Positions 1 through 12,182 of a DNA stretch of 64,000 nt are shown one piece after another; position 1 is the first letter of the stretch; each line of letters begins with the position of its first letter. The position numbers and the translations under genes were made by a program. Location: NCBI GenBank assembly GCA_007922195.1, contig ML681998.1, positions 17,154,204 to 17,218,203 of the forward strand, in the 5' to 3' direction. The notes below the pieces were generated by a model that was given only the letters and a program-made list of their open reading frames with translations, searched no databases and was not told the DNA's origin. Source of the stretch: Podocnemis expansa. Taxonomy: Eukaryota; Chordata; Testudines; Podocnemididae.

Positions 1-441
1 AGCTTCATAAAGTAAATCAGTAAACCTGCAGCTTTTTATCTCACTGCTTTTTAATATCTAAAGGTAAAGGAATGTTCTCTTTACAACCTGGCTGCTGTTA
101 AAGAAAAAGGTGGCACCGGTAGTGAACTTGCTTGTAGAGGAAGACTGGTTTGCAGCATGCTGGAAATTAACATGAGGCGAAAATTAATTCTCCACTATGC
201 TGAAGACTGCAGAAATGGTCAAACTTATGGAACTCAAGAGCCACACAAGTTGATTACTAAACCTTTAAGTGCCACAATGAGCCATGTAGCCATATACTTT
301 TACTTACTCCAAAATTACTAAGCTTAAAATTCATTGCGCACTTCAATTTTATTGTAAAAAGAGGGCAAATATTGATCTTACTACTGTCAGATTCTAATAA
401 TTACTTAAGGTTACCATGAAAACTAGACCTACAGTAAAGAC
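1..441. other. Unassigned AT-rich flank
   Basis: I see no exon, repeat boundary or RNA gene here. The stretch lies downstream of the SNX31 stop in SNX31 orientation and next to a hAT transposase fragment. Confidence 0.4.
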
Positions 442-753
442 TTAGCTGTCGCTCAGTGTAGAAGACTGCAGGCTAGTAGCAAATTTTTTAAAATCTGGGC
501 AGTAACTTGTCAATGCAGTGTGTAAAAGCTCTCCCAGGTGCTGATCTGTAAGTATTGCACAATGTTTCGATTTCACAGATTGCATTGTGGAATACAATGC
601 TTCATGGCAGTGAGTTGTACCAAAAATTGAAAGTAATCTAGATTCAGTTTTAAACAATCTATTTTCTTCTTCGTATGTTCGTTTATTATTCGACATCATG
701 TTTAGAAGGACTTGTAAAACATGACTTTCATGAATAAACTGTATTAGGGCCTA
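442..753 (-). pseudogene. hAT transposase C-terminal fragment
   Basis: An open frame runs from a TAG at 751-753 down to a stop at 442. It includes SIFGTTHCHEALYSTMQSVK, then SKHCAILTDQHLGELLHTAL, then TSYCPDFKKFA. This is the hAT dimerisation region as in Charlie-type transposases and in domesticated relatives such as GTF2IRD2 and EPM2AIP1 (FGST..CE..FS.M...K, then a L.D.HL...L pattern). The N-terminal zinc finger and catalytic core are absent, so it is a transposon fossil or one exon of a domesticated gene. I favour a fossil. Confidence 0.65.
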
Positions 754-3152
754 CAAGAAAATCTAAACATGTTGCATTTCTCCTGACTGTGCTGCTGCTT
801 CCCTGCCATCTTCAAACATGCTGTTGTTCTCCCCACCAGCTCCAACCATGCTGCCGCTTCCCACCATTGTGCTCTTCCACGAGCCGTGCTGCAGTTTGCG
901 AGACATGGTTTGGCCATGCCTGCTGAAGAGCAACAGTGGGACTGTTCAGTGCTGCTGTCCAGTGCTGCTGTCAGATGCTACAAGCTAGTTTTATGTATGC
1001 TTTAATTGTGCTTAGTAATCTACCATTTTCTGGTCTTAATTTACCATAAAATAACCAGAAGCATTTTTGGGGCTCATCTCTTATTAGTAACTCACCTTCT
1101 AATCACATTTCTTATTCAGGCTTCAGACTTTTTTAAGTCATTTTGAGAATGTAATTTTGTCATTTAGAACAAAGTTACTTGTGTGCCATCTGAAGAAAAA
1201 TTAGTGCTTACTAAGGTACTGCACAGACAGCAGCTACAGTTACATCTTCAGCACCTACACAGAACAGGTGCAGCATGGGCAGAGGCTGTGCAAGCTTCCT
1301 GCACCCAAAGGAACATCTCAGAAAAGTTTGACATCTAAGAGTAAGTGCCAGGGATGTTACTGTTTTTGTACTATCACAGATTCTTCACGGAAAACTCATT
1401 ATATCATATGTAAAATTTAGCCTGATTGCTTTGAATTCTTTCCTTCACATAGCATTTTTTAAATTTTTCACAAAACCTTCTGATCAGATTCTTTATAATG
1501 GGGTAAGTTTTTCCAGACCACTTCACAGACACCCATTATACTCCGGTTTCTTACTGTCACAGATCCAGTGGAGTCTTTTGCATTTATCTTACAGTCAACT
1601 TTCCTTTTGTAAATGTGTGCACCTACACTTTAGGCTGGTCTAAAAACACTGGCTGGGATGTAACATGACAGCAAGATGTGACACTTTTGAAATGTTTTCC
1701 TATGCATTGTATAGTGGTCAAAGTGTATCCTGCCTTATTTGTAATTCATTATAAGCCTATATGGTAAAAGTAACATTTCTAAATAGTTACTGTCAGTCTA
1801 CCAGGGCTGGTCTTACAATGTGATGGGTATCAAAGGACTATATGTCAACCATAAGTGAAATACTTGGCTTGTGAGAATGGCCTAAAGTTTTTATTTTTGT
1901 TCATGAGGGAGGACTTGTGCTAGTGGAAACCAGTGCTAGGCCTTTGAATGGTTCTTTCTGTTGGTCTCAGTTGCTGAGTGGCAGATGGAGATTTGACTTT
2001 GCTGAGACAGTAGAGTCTCTTTTATCCTAGTATGATGAAGTGTAGATATTCTTGGTGTTTTCTTTGAGTACTGTGTGTGCTTCAGTTTCCTCCATGTATT
2101 CACTCGTGTGATGGTATAAGGTCTGAGGGTTTGGGGGGGGGAGGGGTTTAGCTTAGACCCTCAGTCACCCACACAAGCTCAGTGAGCCACCTGTAGCTCC
2201 CCGGCAATCTCCTCCAGGGAGCCAGGTGTGCTTCAGGGTCGCCTGGCTGCAAAGGGTGCTCCCGGCTGGCCCCAGCATCTGGGCCAAATAAGGAGGCTCC
2301 CGGACGATGCAGGCCTCCCACTTCTGGAGCACTGGGGTAGTCCCCATCCTCCCAGCACAACCATATGAGCTCGAGGGGGGGCCAGCAGCTGCACCACAGC
2401 CCCTAGCACTGGCAGGGGTGTGTGGGCAGGTGGCCATCCCTCCCTGTGCCGCAGGGTAGAGCAGCGCTGCCCCACCTTCCCCCAGCCGGCCATCCCTCCT
2501 ACGAGTGGCTGATGCGGAATTGGACTTGCAGGGGCAGGGCCCTGGAGCTGCCTGCTCCGAAGAGTTCAGGTTGCTTCGCCCCCAGCCACCTCAGGGCTGA
2601 ACGGGCTCAATCGTGGATCCTGGCCGGGGGTGAAGTGGTCTGAACTCTTCAGAGCGGGCCCCTAAAGGACCTGCCCCTGCAAACTCAGCTCTGCACTGGC
2701 TGCTCTCCTCCATCCCGCTGGGGAGGCACAGCCAGCTGGGGGTAGGTGGGGAGCACTGCTCCGCCCTACTAGTGGTGTGGAGGGAGAGGGGGAGAGCCAG
2801 TGCTAGGGGCCATGGCGCAGCTGCTGGTCCAGGTTGGGCTCATGGGGTTGTGGTGGGGGGAAATGGCTCTTTGCCACTTTTGGGTTTCGACCCCTGGCTT
2901 AGACATTGCAATGGAACCTGGCTATGTGACCAGTGCAAAGGCTAGCAGAGGACGAGAAGCCTGCCCCAGCCACATGTGTATAGACAGCTTCTGGCAGACG
3001 GAGATGGGGGAAGGCACCTTGCCTGGGAAGCTGACAAAGTACTGGGGAAAGATAAAGAAAATGGTCTGGGGAGGTGGCTGACTGAAAGGACCAGTCCCCC
3101 ATAAAGGGACTCAGGAGCAGGGCCTCCAAATGGGCTCTGAGGCTCCCTAGTT
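754..3152. other. Unassigned, with GC-rich repeat-like block
   Basis: 2130-2880 is a GC-rich block with overlapping chance frames on both strands, and it looks like a decayed GC-rich repeat. 780-970 is CTG-rich. No exon was recognised. Confidence 0.35.
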
Positions 3153-3315
3153 CAGTGGTTTTTAAACTTTTTTCGTCAGGACCCAGTTGAAAAATATCAT
3201 TTTGCCTGCAACCCAACAATTACATCTTTGAGCAACGCATTGTAGTCCTTGGTGGCAGTAGCAGGGGGTGCCATGATACAGAACTGGGTCCCAACCCCAG
3301 GTTTGAAAACCACTG
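3153..3315. mobile_element. hAT MITE, family A, copy 1
   Basis: The element is 163 bp. It begins CAGTGGTTTTTAAAC and ends GTTTGAAAACCACTG, Charlie-like inverted ends, and is flanked by a perfect 8-bp duplication, CCCTAGTT. The interior resembles the copy at 11227-11390. Confidence 0.9.
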
Positions 3316-5470
3316 CCCTAGTTGATTGCTGTGTTGCAACTTCTAATTAATCTATGAGCAGAGTCTTACATTTTGAGAATTAATAAACCCTTTTGATTTC
3401 CACGCTTGCTGTGAATGGCTTCTGACTGCAAGATGGGGTGCATGGCCCCTTTGGGGGCATCTAAGATTTCCCCTTGGTCCCTTCGGGGGGCTGACAGAAG
3501 CAGCTTAGGTGAAGCAGGCTTGCTAAACACTCTGAGGCAGATTCAGGAGGAGGCTGCTCTGGTGTGTGGAGACCCCACAGGGGGCAGACTCCGAGCACTA
3601 GATTTCAGACTGACGTTGCCCTGAGCGGTTCCAGAGCACTGTTCCTTTGGGCTCCATCAAATCTAGGTAACTGATGGCCTCCAAGCAATGGCCTATACTT
3701 AAGATTAAGAAACCCTGATATGGAGATAATTATAGAAGAGTTTTACCAGACTAACAACAGCAGAGGTTCTGATCTAATTCTTGATGTTAACATCTAAGTC
3801 CAACAATATTTCATATTCATTGTTGGTAAATCACTTGAATGCCAAAAAATGCTATCACACACAGCTAAATGCTTTTAACGTTTTTAAAAGTAGCACCTGT
3901 TATTAAGGCACATGTATGTAGTTACACGTATAATTTGTAGGCTGCCCTAGAGGAAACAGACTTTATAAAAAGGCCAACAGTTTTCTGTGTATAAAAGTAC
4001 AACAAAGACATTTAGAGAAAAAAAATCACATTTCCCTTATTATATTAAGGAGATTGCATGCCAGTCTGTGCTAAGTTTAAGTTGCTAACATCCTGAAATG
4101 TCTCTTTTGCTCTTTGGAGCCAATCGGACAAGCCCTTCCACTGAAATTGCAGGAGAGTCCATGCATCTCTCTGCAGCATTTAGTATCTTCCAAAAAGGTA
4201 TTCTTTAAATTTTATGTATGACCTTTAAACTTCATTTTTGTGTAACACTTTTATAAGGTTGATGTCGTAACATATCTGCACACCATACTACAAAGCACAC
4301 ACAAACAATATATGATCAGAAATATCATCCATCCTATCTTCACATTCAGTCACAAGCTTGCAAGCTGGCACAGGCTTTCTGACAGCACTCATAGTAGTGC
4401 AACCCACCTGCTAGTACAAAATATGAAGATCAAAACTGGTCAAAGATTGGCCAAGAGAAACTCACAAAATCTCCAGTGTACCCTAAAGGCAGCCAAGGGA
4501 CCTCCCTTTTGGAAGTACTATTAACAACCCAGGGCGCCTCTGCTGACAAAGTTCTCCCTGTAGTTGGTCTGAGCTAAAATTAGGTATCAAGAACGGCCTT
4601 CCGACAAGTGCTAAACATGGCATTATGATTTTAGAGATTATATTTTGATGGACTTCATAAATATGAACATGAAGGACCTGTCTGTACAGGAAAAGAAACA
4701 CAGAATAGCTAGTGAAAAATAGCTATTTTGTAATAATACCCTTGCTATTCTGCAGTAACTTAATCATGAATTCTCCTGTGGACAAGCCCTAAGACTAGTA
4801 AATATATTCGTAGGCAAACTGACAGCCAATGTAGATTCCACTGTGTGGGTTAATAGGCATGATTGAGTCCCTTACTCTGATGCTGGGAAGTAGACTAGCT
4901 GTTGCATTTTGCAGCTGTTGGAGCTTCCAGATGAGCTCAATGGAAGCTCATTTAGGAGCATGCAGCCATTGTAATAGTCTGCCCCTGATAAGGGAGAGGT
5001 AATGACCACGCAAGGAATGTGTCCAAGGGAAATGTGTGACCTTCCCAGATAATCCAGAGGTAGCAATACTTCAGCTGCACTCAACCGCGGTCACAATATT
5101 TAAAAGCCAACACTCTTAAGAACTAAATGAAAATCTTGTATTTTAATGCAAAATAAAATTCTCCAGTTCTAACATTTCAGTAGACTGTTTTCTTTAAAAA
5201 AAGCTTCTAATCTCATTTATACAAAAATACACATGTACAAGAAATAAGATGTTTTTATGTTTCCCTGACCTCACTTTGTCTTCAGATTTGCAGGGAGTGG
5301 TGGTGTTTAACTGGATCTTTAAAACTACAAGAACATCATTACTATCAAGGAATTAGAAGAACATATAAAGCATTGTTAAATGGAAAACTATTTTAATATA
5401 ATTGACACCAACATATTTTTGCAAGGAGTTCATCTCAAAAGAAAAAGACCACAGTATCTTAAAGATTTGA
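3316..5470. other. Unassigned stretch downstream of SNX31 stop
   Basis: No exon or clear repeat was recognised. In SNX31 orientation this follows the stop codon, so the part nearest 5470 would hold the 3' UTR. Confidence 0.35.
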
Positions 5471-5578
5471 TCACAGATCTTCCTCTCTTATCTTCTCAAA
5501 TACACTATCCTCTTCATTTGGTCTAACCACAATCCTTTTTTTTATTTTTTTTTTTGTTATAAAATCCAAGTCAGCAGT
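5471..5578 (-). CDS. SNX31: SNX31 last coding exon with stop codon
   Basis: The exon is 108 bp (35 codons plus TGA) after acceptor TTTTCTTGCAG. It encodes TADLDFITKKKIKKRIVVRP, then NEEDSVFEKIREEDL, then stop. The acidic end VFxxIxEEDL is the signature C terminus of SNX31 and SNX17. The Lys-rich part is coded by A11-T-A8, a slippage-prone run that still keeps the frame. The 3' UTR should follow at lower coordinates; I could not place a polyadenylation site. Confidence 0.87.
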   Translation of the reverse strand, partial: TADLDFITKKKIKKRIVVRPNEEDSVFEKIREEDL

Positions 5579-6088
5579 CTGCAAGAAAACAAATACGCAC
5601 TACAGTAAAAGCACACAAATCAAAGTCACCAAGAATGCTAATAGACATTTAGGAGACAAGCATGAACATTAATACAACTAAGAAAAAGTTTAACAGCTGT
5701 TAACCTATTTTATTGATGCAGTGGATGGCACTTCTAGGTCAGAATTTAGGAGACAGGCAATTGCCGGGGAAGAAAAACTGCTCCAATGAATAATACTAAC
5801 TTACAGTAAAGTTTATTTCCATGCTTAAAATAGGACAAATTTGGGGCTGCTTTTTATTGGTGTTATTATGCCTGAATAATGGCCCAAGCTAGCAAACACT
5901 TAAATGTATGTGCTTCATTTTAGTGGGTGAGCAGTCCCAGTAAAGTCTGTCAGAATAGCCACATGCTTAAAGTTACACATGTGACCAAGTATTTGCAGGC
6001 CTGGGGCTTACATAAAGTAATTATTTGTATCCCAACAGTGAATGGAGGCATCACATTCTGCTTTCTTTTGTCTTCAAAGAACCATCAC
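5579..6088. other. SNX31 last intron, unassigned part
   Basis: The stretch is AT-rich, with no repeat boundary seen. Confidence 0.35.
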
Positions 6089-7268
6089 TGTTAAAAGTGC
6101 ACGCCCACCTATGGAGACCCTGCCAGCTTGCCCTTTCCCACGGTTGGGTTTAGACCAGAAACCGGAGGAGAGAGACCCCACAGGTTCCTGGGCTCCGGGA
6201 AAGAGAGGGTATTGTCGCCCTTGTCAGCAGGGGGGCGGTCTTGATTCAGGTAACAGGGGTTCTTGGTCTTTTGTGTGTGTCCCCAAAAGAGTCTGTCTAA
6301 AAAGGATACTTATAAGTACTAAAAAACACCAACACATAGGAGGGACCAGACAAGTAACAGTCACAGAGAGAAGATATGCCAAAGAATAATTTTTTCCTTT
6401 ATTGTAAGTAAGAGGAATTACTGACAGAAAGAGACTCACATATAAGACAAACAAAAGTATTAGCCCTATGAGTGAAATATAGGGTTTGCAGCCCATTTAC
6501 TTATTAGCCAAATGATTGCTATTACAATTGTTAGATAAGACCAGAAGATTAATAGGTCAAGCTGTGTCAAGCTAATATCAGCCAGATTTAATAAGCTTAA
6601 TTTGTTTTTATCTATCTTCTACCTGATCTTATTTAGCTCCTATATTTTCCTTTTTATTAGATTATTTTTCCTATTAGGTTTATTCTTACCCAGTCCGTGA
6701 GAGCCAGTCCTGTTCCCCAAAAGCTGGGTCTTTTGGTTTAGGTTGCCGGTAATCTCGTTAAAATCAGCTCCGAAGATCACCCACAGTCAGGTTTTCGGAG
6801 GGTGTGCACCATACTGCCAAGCAGGGGGCTAGCCTTTTTATTCTATCTAAGTGTCACACTTGGAACCATGACAAAAAGCTCAACTTGTGTAACTGAAGTC
6901 AGGTGTGACACAAAGGTCAACTGACAGTTCCTCCTTTTCCAGGAATGGCACACTTACAGTTCCTCATAATACGAGGTCAACGGTGAGTTACCTACAGTTC
7001 CTTATAAAACTTGAGGCACTTAGGCAGATGTTTCCGCAGTGTCTAGCTGGTTTTGTCTGCGGTTTATTTTGCTGACGTGGTTTCTTTCTTAGGGTGTCTG
7101 ACTTTCAGTTTACCAGCTTGATTATTTTGATTAAGACAGGCATTAATTGATTAGTTGTTATTTAAGACAGGCAAAAAGATTTTAGTTGGGAGAGTAGACC
7201 TCTTCCTGTCATCCAATTTCTGTAGTGCCTAAATTTGCATTTAATGTGGGCCTGCCTCTATACTAACA
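6089..7268 (-). mobile_element. Probable LTR of an endogenous retroelement
   Basis: The block of about 1.2 kb begins TGTTA and ends TAACA, as LTRs do. Read on the minus strand, it has a TATA-like AGAATAAAAAGGC near 6830-6845, followed by a GC-richer R/U5-like region that ends near CCGGTTTCTGGTC. No coding region and no convincing target duplication were seen. It lies inside the last SNX31 intron. Confidence 0.5.
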
Positions 7269-7799
7269 TGACATATATTTGTAGATCACTATTTGTATCT
7301 GGAGAAATTTAGAGCATCAGTTTTTCTTTTGTGTGTTTTGCAAACAGCTGAAATCTTGAATTATATACGAAATAAGTTTATTAAAGCAATGTATAAAAAG
7401 CATGTTATATAAACTATGGCATGTCTAATTTTCACTAACAAATATCTGTACAAAATTCTGTTTGTAGCTTCACCTAGAAGTATCGCATTAGTTACCTCAG
7501 TTCCCTTGTTCAGAGATTCCTCAAAGATTCAGTCATTCTAAACTTGTCCAGATGTTGCAACATTCCATAACATGGCCTTGTTGGAATTATGAACTTCCTA
7601 TCAACTGCCTCTCAACTATTGTTGATATTTCTATCCAACAAATGATTCTTGATCTTCCCATTAATTTTTATAGCTGTACTGTAGTCTATCTGGGCTATCT
7701 TGGTGTTCTCATAGTAGTATCCCCAGGGTGGCACTTAAAATCAAGTTCAGATTTCGTTTCCATGAGTAAGCAAGAAATATCTGGCACAGTCCTCTAGAG
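7269..7799. other. SNX31 intron, unassigned
   Basis: Nothing recognisable. Confidence 0.3.
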
Positions 7800-7981
7800 C
7801 AGCAGTTCTCAACCTTTTTCAGCTTGTGACACACTTGGCAGCATATCGCAGCCCTACAGGACACGCCACGTCCCCCCCCCCCCCCCCGCCAGCCAAATCC
7901 AGCCATCTCCCCAACTCTCTGTGACGCACCTACAACTGTGAGGTGACAGTGATGTGTTCCAACAGTGATTGAGAACTACTT
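7800..7981. mobile_element. hAT MITE remnant
   Basis: It starts CAGCAGTTCTCAACC and ends GATTGAGAACTACT, degenerate CAGTGGTTCTCAACC-type ends, with a long C run inside. No target duplication is readable. Confidence 0.65.
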
Positions 7982-8850
7982 TGTGTAGATGCCTGGAGAA
8001 TGGTACATTGAACAATCATCAGTCCTGTGCTAGAAAGAAGGAAGATTGGAAAGGTCTTTGATGAAGATGGTACTGGTGAAAATAAACAGAGGCAGCCCAA
8101 GTAGCTCTCACCCTAATCTTTCCCTGAGAAATGTTATAGACAAATTTTTATGCATAGTTTTTCCAAACATCTTACCAAATTAGATGAAGACTTCAACAAG
8201 GGGAATGAAGTAGGGAAGCCTCAAGAACCTTAATATTAGGTAGGAGATTGTAAGACTTTCAATTCAAGAAAACTGAATTAAGTGAAATCTTAATTGTCTA
8301 CATTTTTGACAGTATAGCAGAGCATTCCAAAAAATGGGCTGTCCAGTTATCAACTCCTCCCCTTTCCTCAGATTGTTAAAATAAATTTGCAAAGTTAATA
8401 TTGTTTACAATCCAGTGTCTAAAAAAAGGATTTGGAAGTTTAGACAGAAAAATATGAGCATTTCATGTAAAGATTCATAAAATAGCTAATATTTTAGATA
8501 AAAATCAGTTCATCATGCACTTTGATTCAGCATAAATGAACAGTTTACTTTTTACCATTCACTATGGGTGAAACTCAATGTAATCCAGAGAGTGCCAAGA
8601 TCATATGCACCTCTTAAGCTTCATTTGAATCTTTTGTATAGGCAATGTGCTGGAGTGATTATCATCCTAAATATCAGCAATGCTAATAAAGTGGACTGCC
8701 TGAGAAGTATGTTAGTGTTAAAAGAGATATCCCTAAAATGAACCCATCCTACACAACTGAGAAAAAGAAAAAACTTCCACTATTAATGATGTGCCAGAAG
8801 AGGCTCTTGATTCAAATCTAGATTCCTTTCTAAATTGTTACAAGCATTAG
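7982..8850. other. SNX31 intron, unassigned
   Basis: Nothing recognisable. Confidence 0.3.
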
Positions 8851-8879
8851 GGTCAGCTATTGAGAGTGAAAAATCTATT

Positions 8880-9300
8880 CAGCCAGTTTAGTTTGATTTT
8901 TCCATTTAGAAGTTCTCTGCAAGCAGATGGGGATTTTTACACAGAAATTGCAATAGTGAAGCAAATTAGTGGTCTGTTTAGACCAGTAGCCTGTCTCCAA
9001 TGCTGCCTAGTACCAGGTGCTTCAGAGGAAAGAGGCAAGAAACCCGACAGCAGACAATTATTGAATAATTTGCTCATGGAGAAAATATTCTTCCTAATTT
9101 CAGCACACTTAGGGGTGGTTTATAGCCCTTATACATCTATTTTTCACTGAGTTTTGCTAAACTCTTGGTCTTGATATCATGTAACAATGCGTTCCATAGC
9201 TTAAGTTCACATTGTGTATAAAAGTACTTTTTATTAGGTTTAGAATTATTACCTTTCAATTTATATACATGTCTCTTATTCAACTGTTGGTTTAAGTAAA
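8880..9300. repeat. Old reptile interspersed repeat
   Basis: The motif around GACCAGTAGCCTGTCTCCAA and the later tract about a name-like CTTAAGTTCACATTGTGT segment resemble an old repeat common in turtle genomes. The family is not named here. Recognition is from memory only. Confidence 0.35.
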
Positions 9301-9319
9301 CACATTTTAATCAATAGGT

Positions 9320-9760
9320 CAGGGGCTGGCAACCTCTGCCAACCCCCATACAGGCCCCTGCTCTCCAAGCCTCAGCCAGGGCTGGCAGCCCCCTCCACTG
9401 AAAAAAAGCAGGTGCCACCTGACAGTTCTACGGTGAGCACAGTTGGAGAGCCCTCCATCACTCAAAGCCACTTCAGGTGGCTTCTTTTGGCAGCAGAGAG
9501 ATGTGGGGTGTTGGGGCGGAGGCCAGGCACACCACTGAAAGCCATTCCAAGTAGTTTCTTTTGCAAGTGGCTGGGACAGGGGGTTCCCAGACATGGTACA
9601 GAAAGAAGTCGCGTGGAGTGGCTTTCAGCAGAGTGCCTAGGGAACCCCACCCACCACCACAAGAAGCTGCCCGGAGCGGCTTTTGGCAACAGAAGCAACA
9701 GTTTTGGTAGCGCTGCAGAGGGGCTATGTGCTGCTCTGAATCAGTTCACATGCTACTTTT
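9320..9760. mobile_element. hAT non-autonomous element, family B, left part
   Basis: It begins CAGGGGCTGGCAACC. The interior has repeated units around GAAGCTGCCCGGAGCGGCTT. The same units occur at 63230-63711, which keeps the opposite end (GGCTGCCTACCCCTG). The right end is not visible in this copy. Confidence 0.6.
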
Positions 9761-11023
9761 ATGAGTTTGTAACTCACACAACACATTTGCACATGAATAC
9801 ACATGCAAAGGGAAGCATGACTTTTTGCTTTCCACAAACATTCTTGCAAACAGAATTTCTATTCATGCAAACATTTGCAAAAAGCAAATAAAATGAGTAT
9901 GGGTGTGGGGTGCAATTGAACCCATTAAAGCAAATTTCCATTCTCATTTAAGCAAGATTCAAATGTCCCCAATTGCTGACAAGTATCTGCCCAGCTATGA
10001 CCCTTACTCAATTAAATTCCCACTGAATTCAATGGGAGTCTGCAGGAGAAGGAACCCGTCTGCTCAAACAATGTTATCAAGGAAAGTTATTTGCAATTAT
10101 GTTTCAGTTACAGTTTCTCACTGTGCCAGAATATACCCTGTGTTAAAGCCCTACACGCACTTGTAATAATGTTTGCACAAGTTATGCAGTGAGAGATATT
10201 AAAAAACTCAATTTGCTGATCAATAATAAAATGGCAAATGCACGTAGCAGCATTATACGCAAGGTTATAAACGTAAACTGAGATCATGACTAAGAGTATG
10301 TTTTCCAGAGAAGTGTTGGAAGTGGCCCAACCAATTCCACAGAGACAAAGGGCAAGCTGAGGCATCAGCCATGTGTAAACAAGGCTGATGGACCATAATT
10401 GGCTCCCAGGTATAAATGGTGACAAGCTCCGATTGCATCTAATGTAGTTTGTTAAATTAGGCACCAGCAAGCATTTTATCCTTACTTTTCATGAAGCCAT
10501 TTCTGACTTTTATGCATTATTACTTATACACAATCAAAATCTAGCTCTTTGTAGACAATATAGTTGTTTTACTGTTTTATGTAACCCAGTGATATACATT
10601 TGGGAGGGTGAAAACTTGGACTGCAGGTATGCTGGAGTCAACTTGCATCATACCTATGTTTGACGCGAGCCAAGGGGCTGGCTGCCACACACACACAGAC
10701 AGCTGGGAGTGACATGCTGGAGACTTTGAACAGTCCACATTGGAAGCTACAGCGGCAAGGCACTATACAAGGCACCACTGGTTGCAAAGCAAGCATCACT
10801 CAGGGCTTGTGTTCATGTACAGCATTGCAGTTGTGCTGCTGTGCTGACAGAAGAGTGCCCCTCATTAGTGTAATCTCCCCAAGCGGCAGTGGATGCGTTA
10901 ACGAGAGAAGCCCTCCCGTGTGTTCTCTAGATGGAAGGTAAGGTTGGTGTAATGACGTCACTCAGGGGTGTGGATTTTTCACACTCTTGAGATTAGTGAT
11001 GCTGTTAGACTGATAGAACTGAC
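9761..11023. other. SNX31 intron, mostly unassigned
   Basis: A moderately GC-rich block at 10630-10945 has the look of a MITE, but no ends were found. There is a short CA run near 10690. Confidence 0.3.
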
Positions 11024-11080
11024 CTGACTTTGTTGGATGCTGGATTTCTCAGTCTTCAGGGATTCAGGTACCTCAATCTC
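11024..11080 (-). CDS. SNX31: SNX31 exon, C-terminal tail
   Basis: The exon is 57 bp (19 codons), phase 0 at both ends, with acceptor TTTTTAG and donor GTCAGT. It encodes EIEVPESLKTEKSSIQQSQ. It matches the SNX31 tail with IEVPE...IQQSQ. The frame is open. It lies next to a hAT MITE (11227-11390). Confidence 0.83.
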
Positions 11081-11226
11081 CTAAAAAGAGTTAATAAAAT
11101 TTAAAATATATAGTAAGCTCAAAGAAAGCCAGTATACTGACTGACTATACTTGTCCAGGCTCAGTTTCCAATTAATCAAGCAGGAGCAGGAACATGGTAT
11201 TAGTTAATTTATTAACTTCCTTAATC

Positions 11227-11390
11227 CAGTGGTTTTCAAACTTATTTCTAAGGACCCAGCTGAAAAAAATCATTTATGCCCACAACCCAACAATTACATC
11301 TTTGAGCAATGCATTCCAGTCTTTCAGCAGCAGCAGCAGGGGGCGCCATAACCCAGTACTGGATCCTACCCCCTAGTTTGAAAATAACTG
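11227..11390. mobile_element. hAT MITE, family A, copy 2
   Basis: The element is 164 bp. It begins CAGTGGTTTTCAAACTT and ends AGTTTGAAAATAACTG. Flanks are CCTTAATC and CTTTAATC (7 of 8). The interior shares CAACAATTACATCTTTGAGC with copy 1. Confidence 0.88.
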
Positions 11391-11763
11391 CTTTAATCCA
11401 ATTCAGTGTAGCTATCAAGCAGAAGTCAGCACTAGCAGCAGCAGCTAAAAGTTAGCCATCAGTATCACAACTAAAATGTTAACATATCTCTGCTACAGTT
11501 AATTTAGTGCTTAAAGACTAAATCAGTTTCAAAATCAAAATTGGGCTCCATCTCTATTTAGCCACATTTTATTTATTAATTGCTTGAAACAGGAAATAGA
11601 AGTAATTTGTTGCATTCCAGTTTAGTTTAATGAGCATGTGACATCATATTAATCCAGCGGCCCACATGCATTCTCTTCTTTTCACTTCATAAAGAAAAAT
11701 TGAACATAACAGCTGTTCTACAATGCTATGAAATATCAAGATGCCAAAAGTGTAGATATTTAC

Positions 11764-12182
11764 GGGTATCTCTAAACTATAAAAGCAAAGTCGACTTTAT
11801 TAAGTTGGCTTAATAAAGTCTACTTAAAGTTGACTTTAAGTAGACCTTATTAAGTCGACTTAGTAAGGCTACACTACATTAAGTTGACGTTATAAAGTCG
11901 GCTTTAAATGCGTGCCCTGGCTTAATTCGACTTTATAACATCGACTTAATGGCCCCACTGCACTAAGTCGACTTTATTAAGTCGACTTAGTAACTCCACA
12001 TTGCCTTAAGTCGACTTAATAAAGTTGACTTAACTGTAAAGTCGACTTTATAAGCGGAAGTAATAAAGTTGACTTTACCTGATGCTAAAGTCAACTTTAT
12101 TGCCCTGCAATGTAGACAGAGCTTTGTTTAAGCTGACTTAAGGACCCTTAAGTCGCCTTAAACACATAGTGTAGACATACCC
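11764..12182. mobile_element. Palindrome-rich MITE, GTCGAC core
   Basis: The element is 419 bp. It begins GGGTATCTCTAAACTAT and ends AGTGTAGACATACCC, and the 3-bp repeat TAC lies on each side. The interior is a string of short palindromes, AAGTCGACTT and relatives, with six GTCGAC sites. Its ends match those of the elements at 33731 and 47412 although the cores differ. The TIR length and 3-bp duplication suggest a Harbinger-like mobiliser, which is inference. Confidence 0.8.

Noticed and set aside
2148..3219. Overlapping frames of about 70-106 codons on both strands
   Set aside because: GC-rich repeat-like composition and no recognisable domain.
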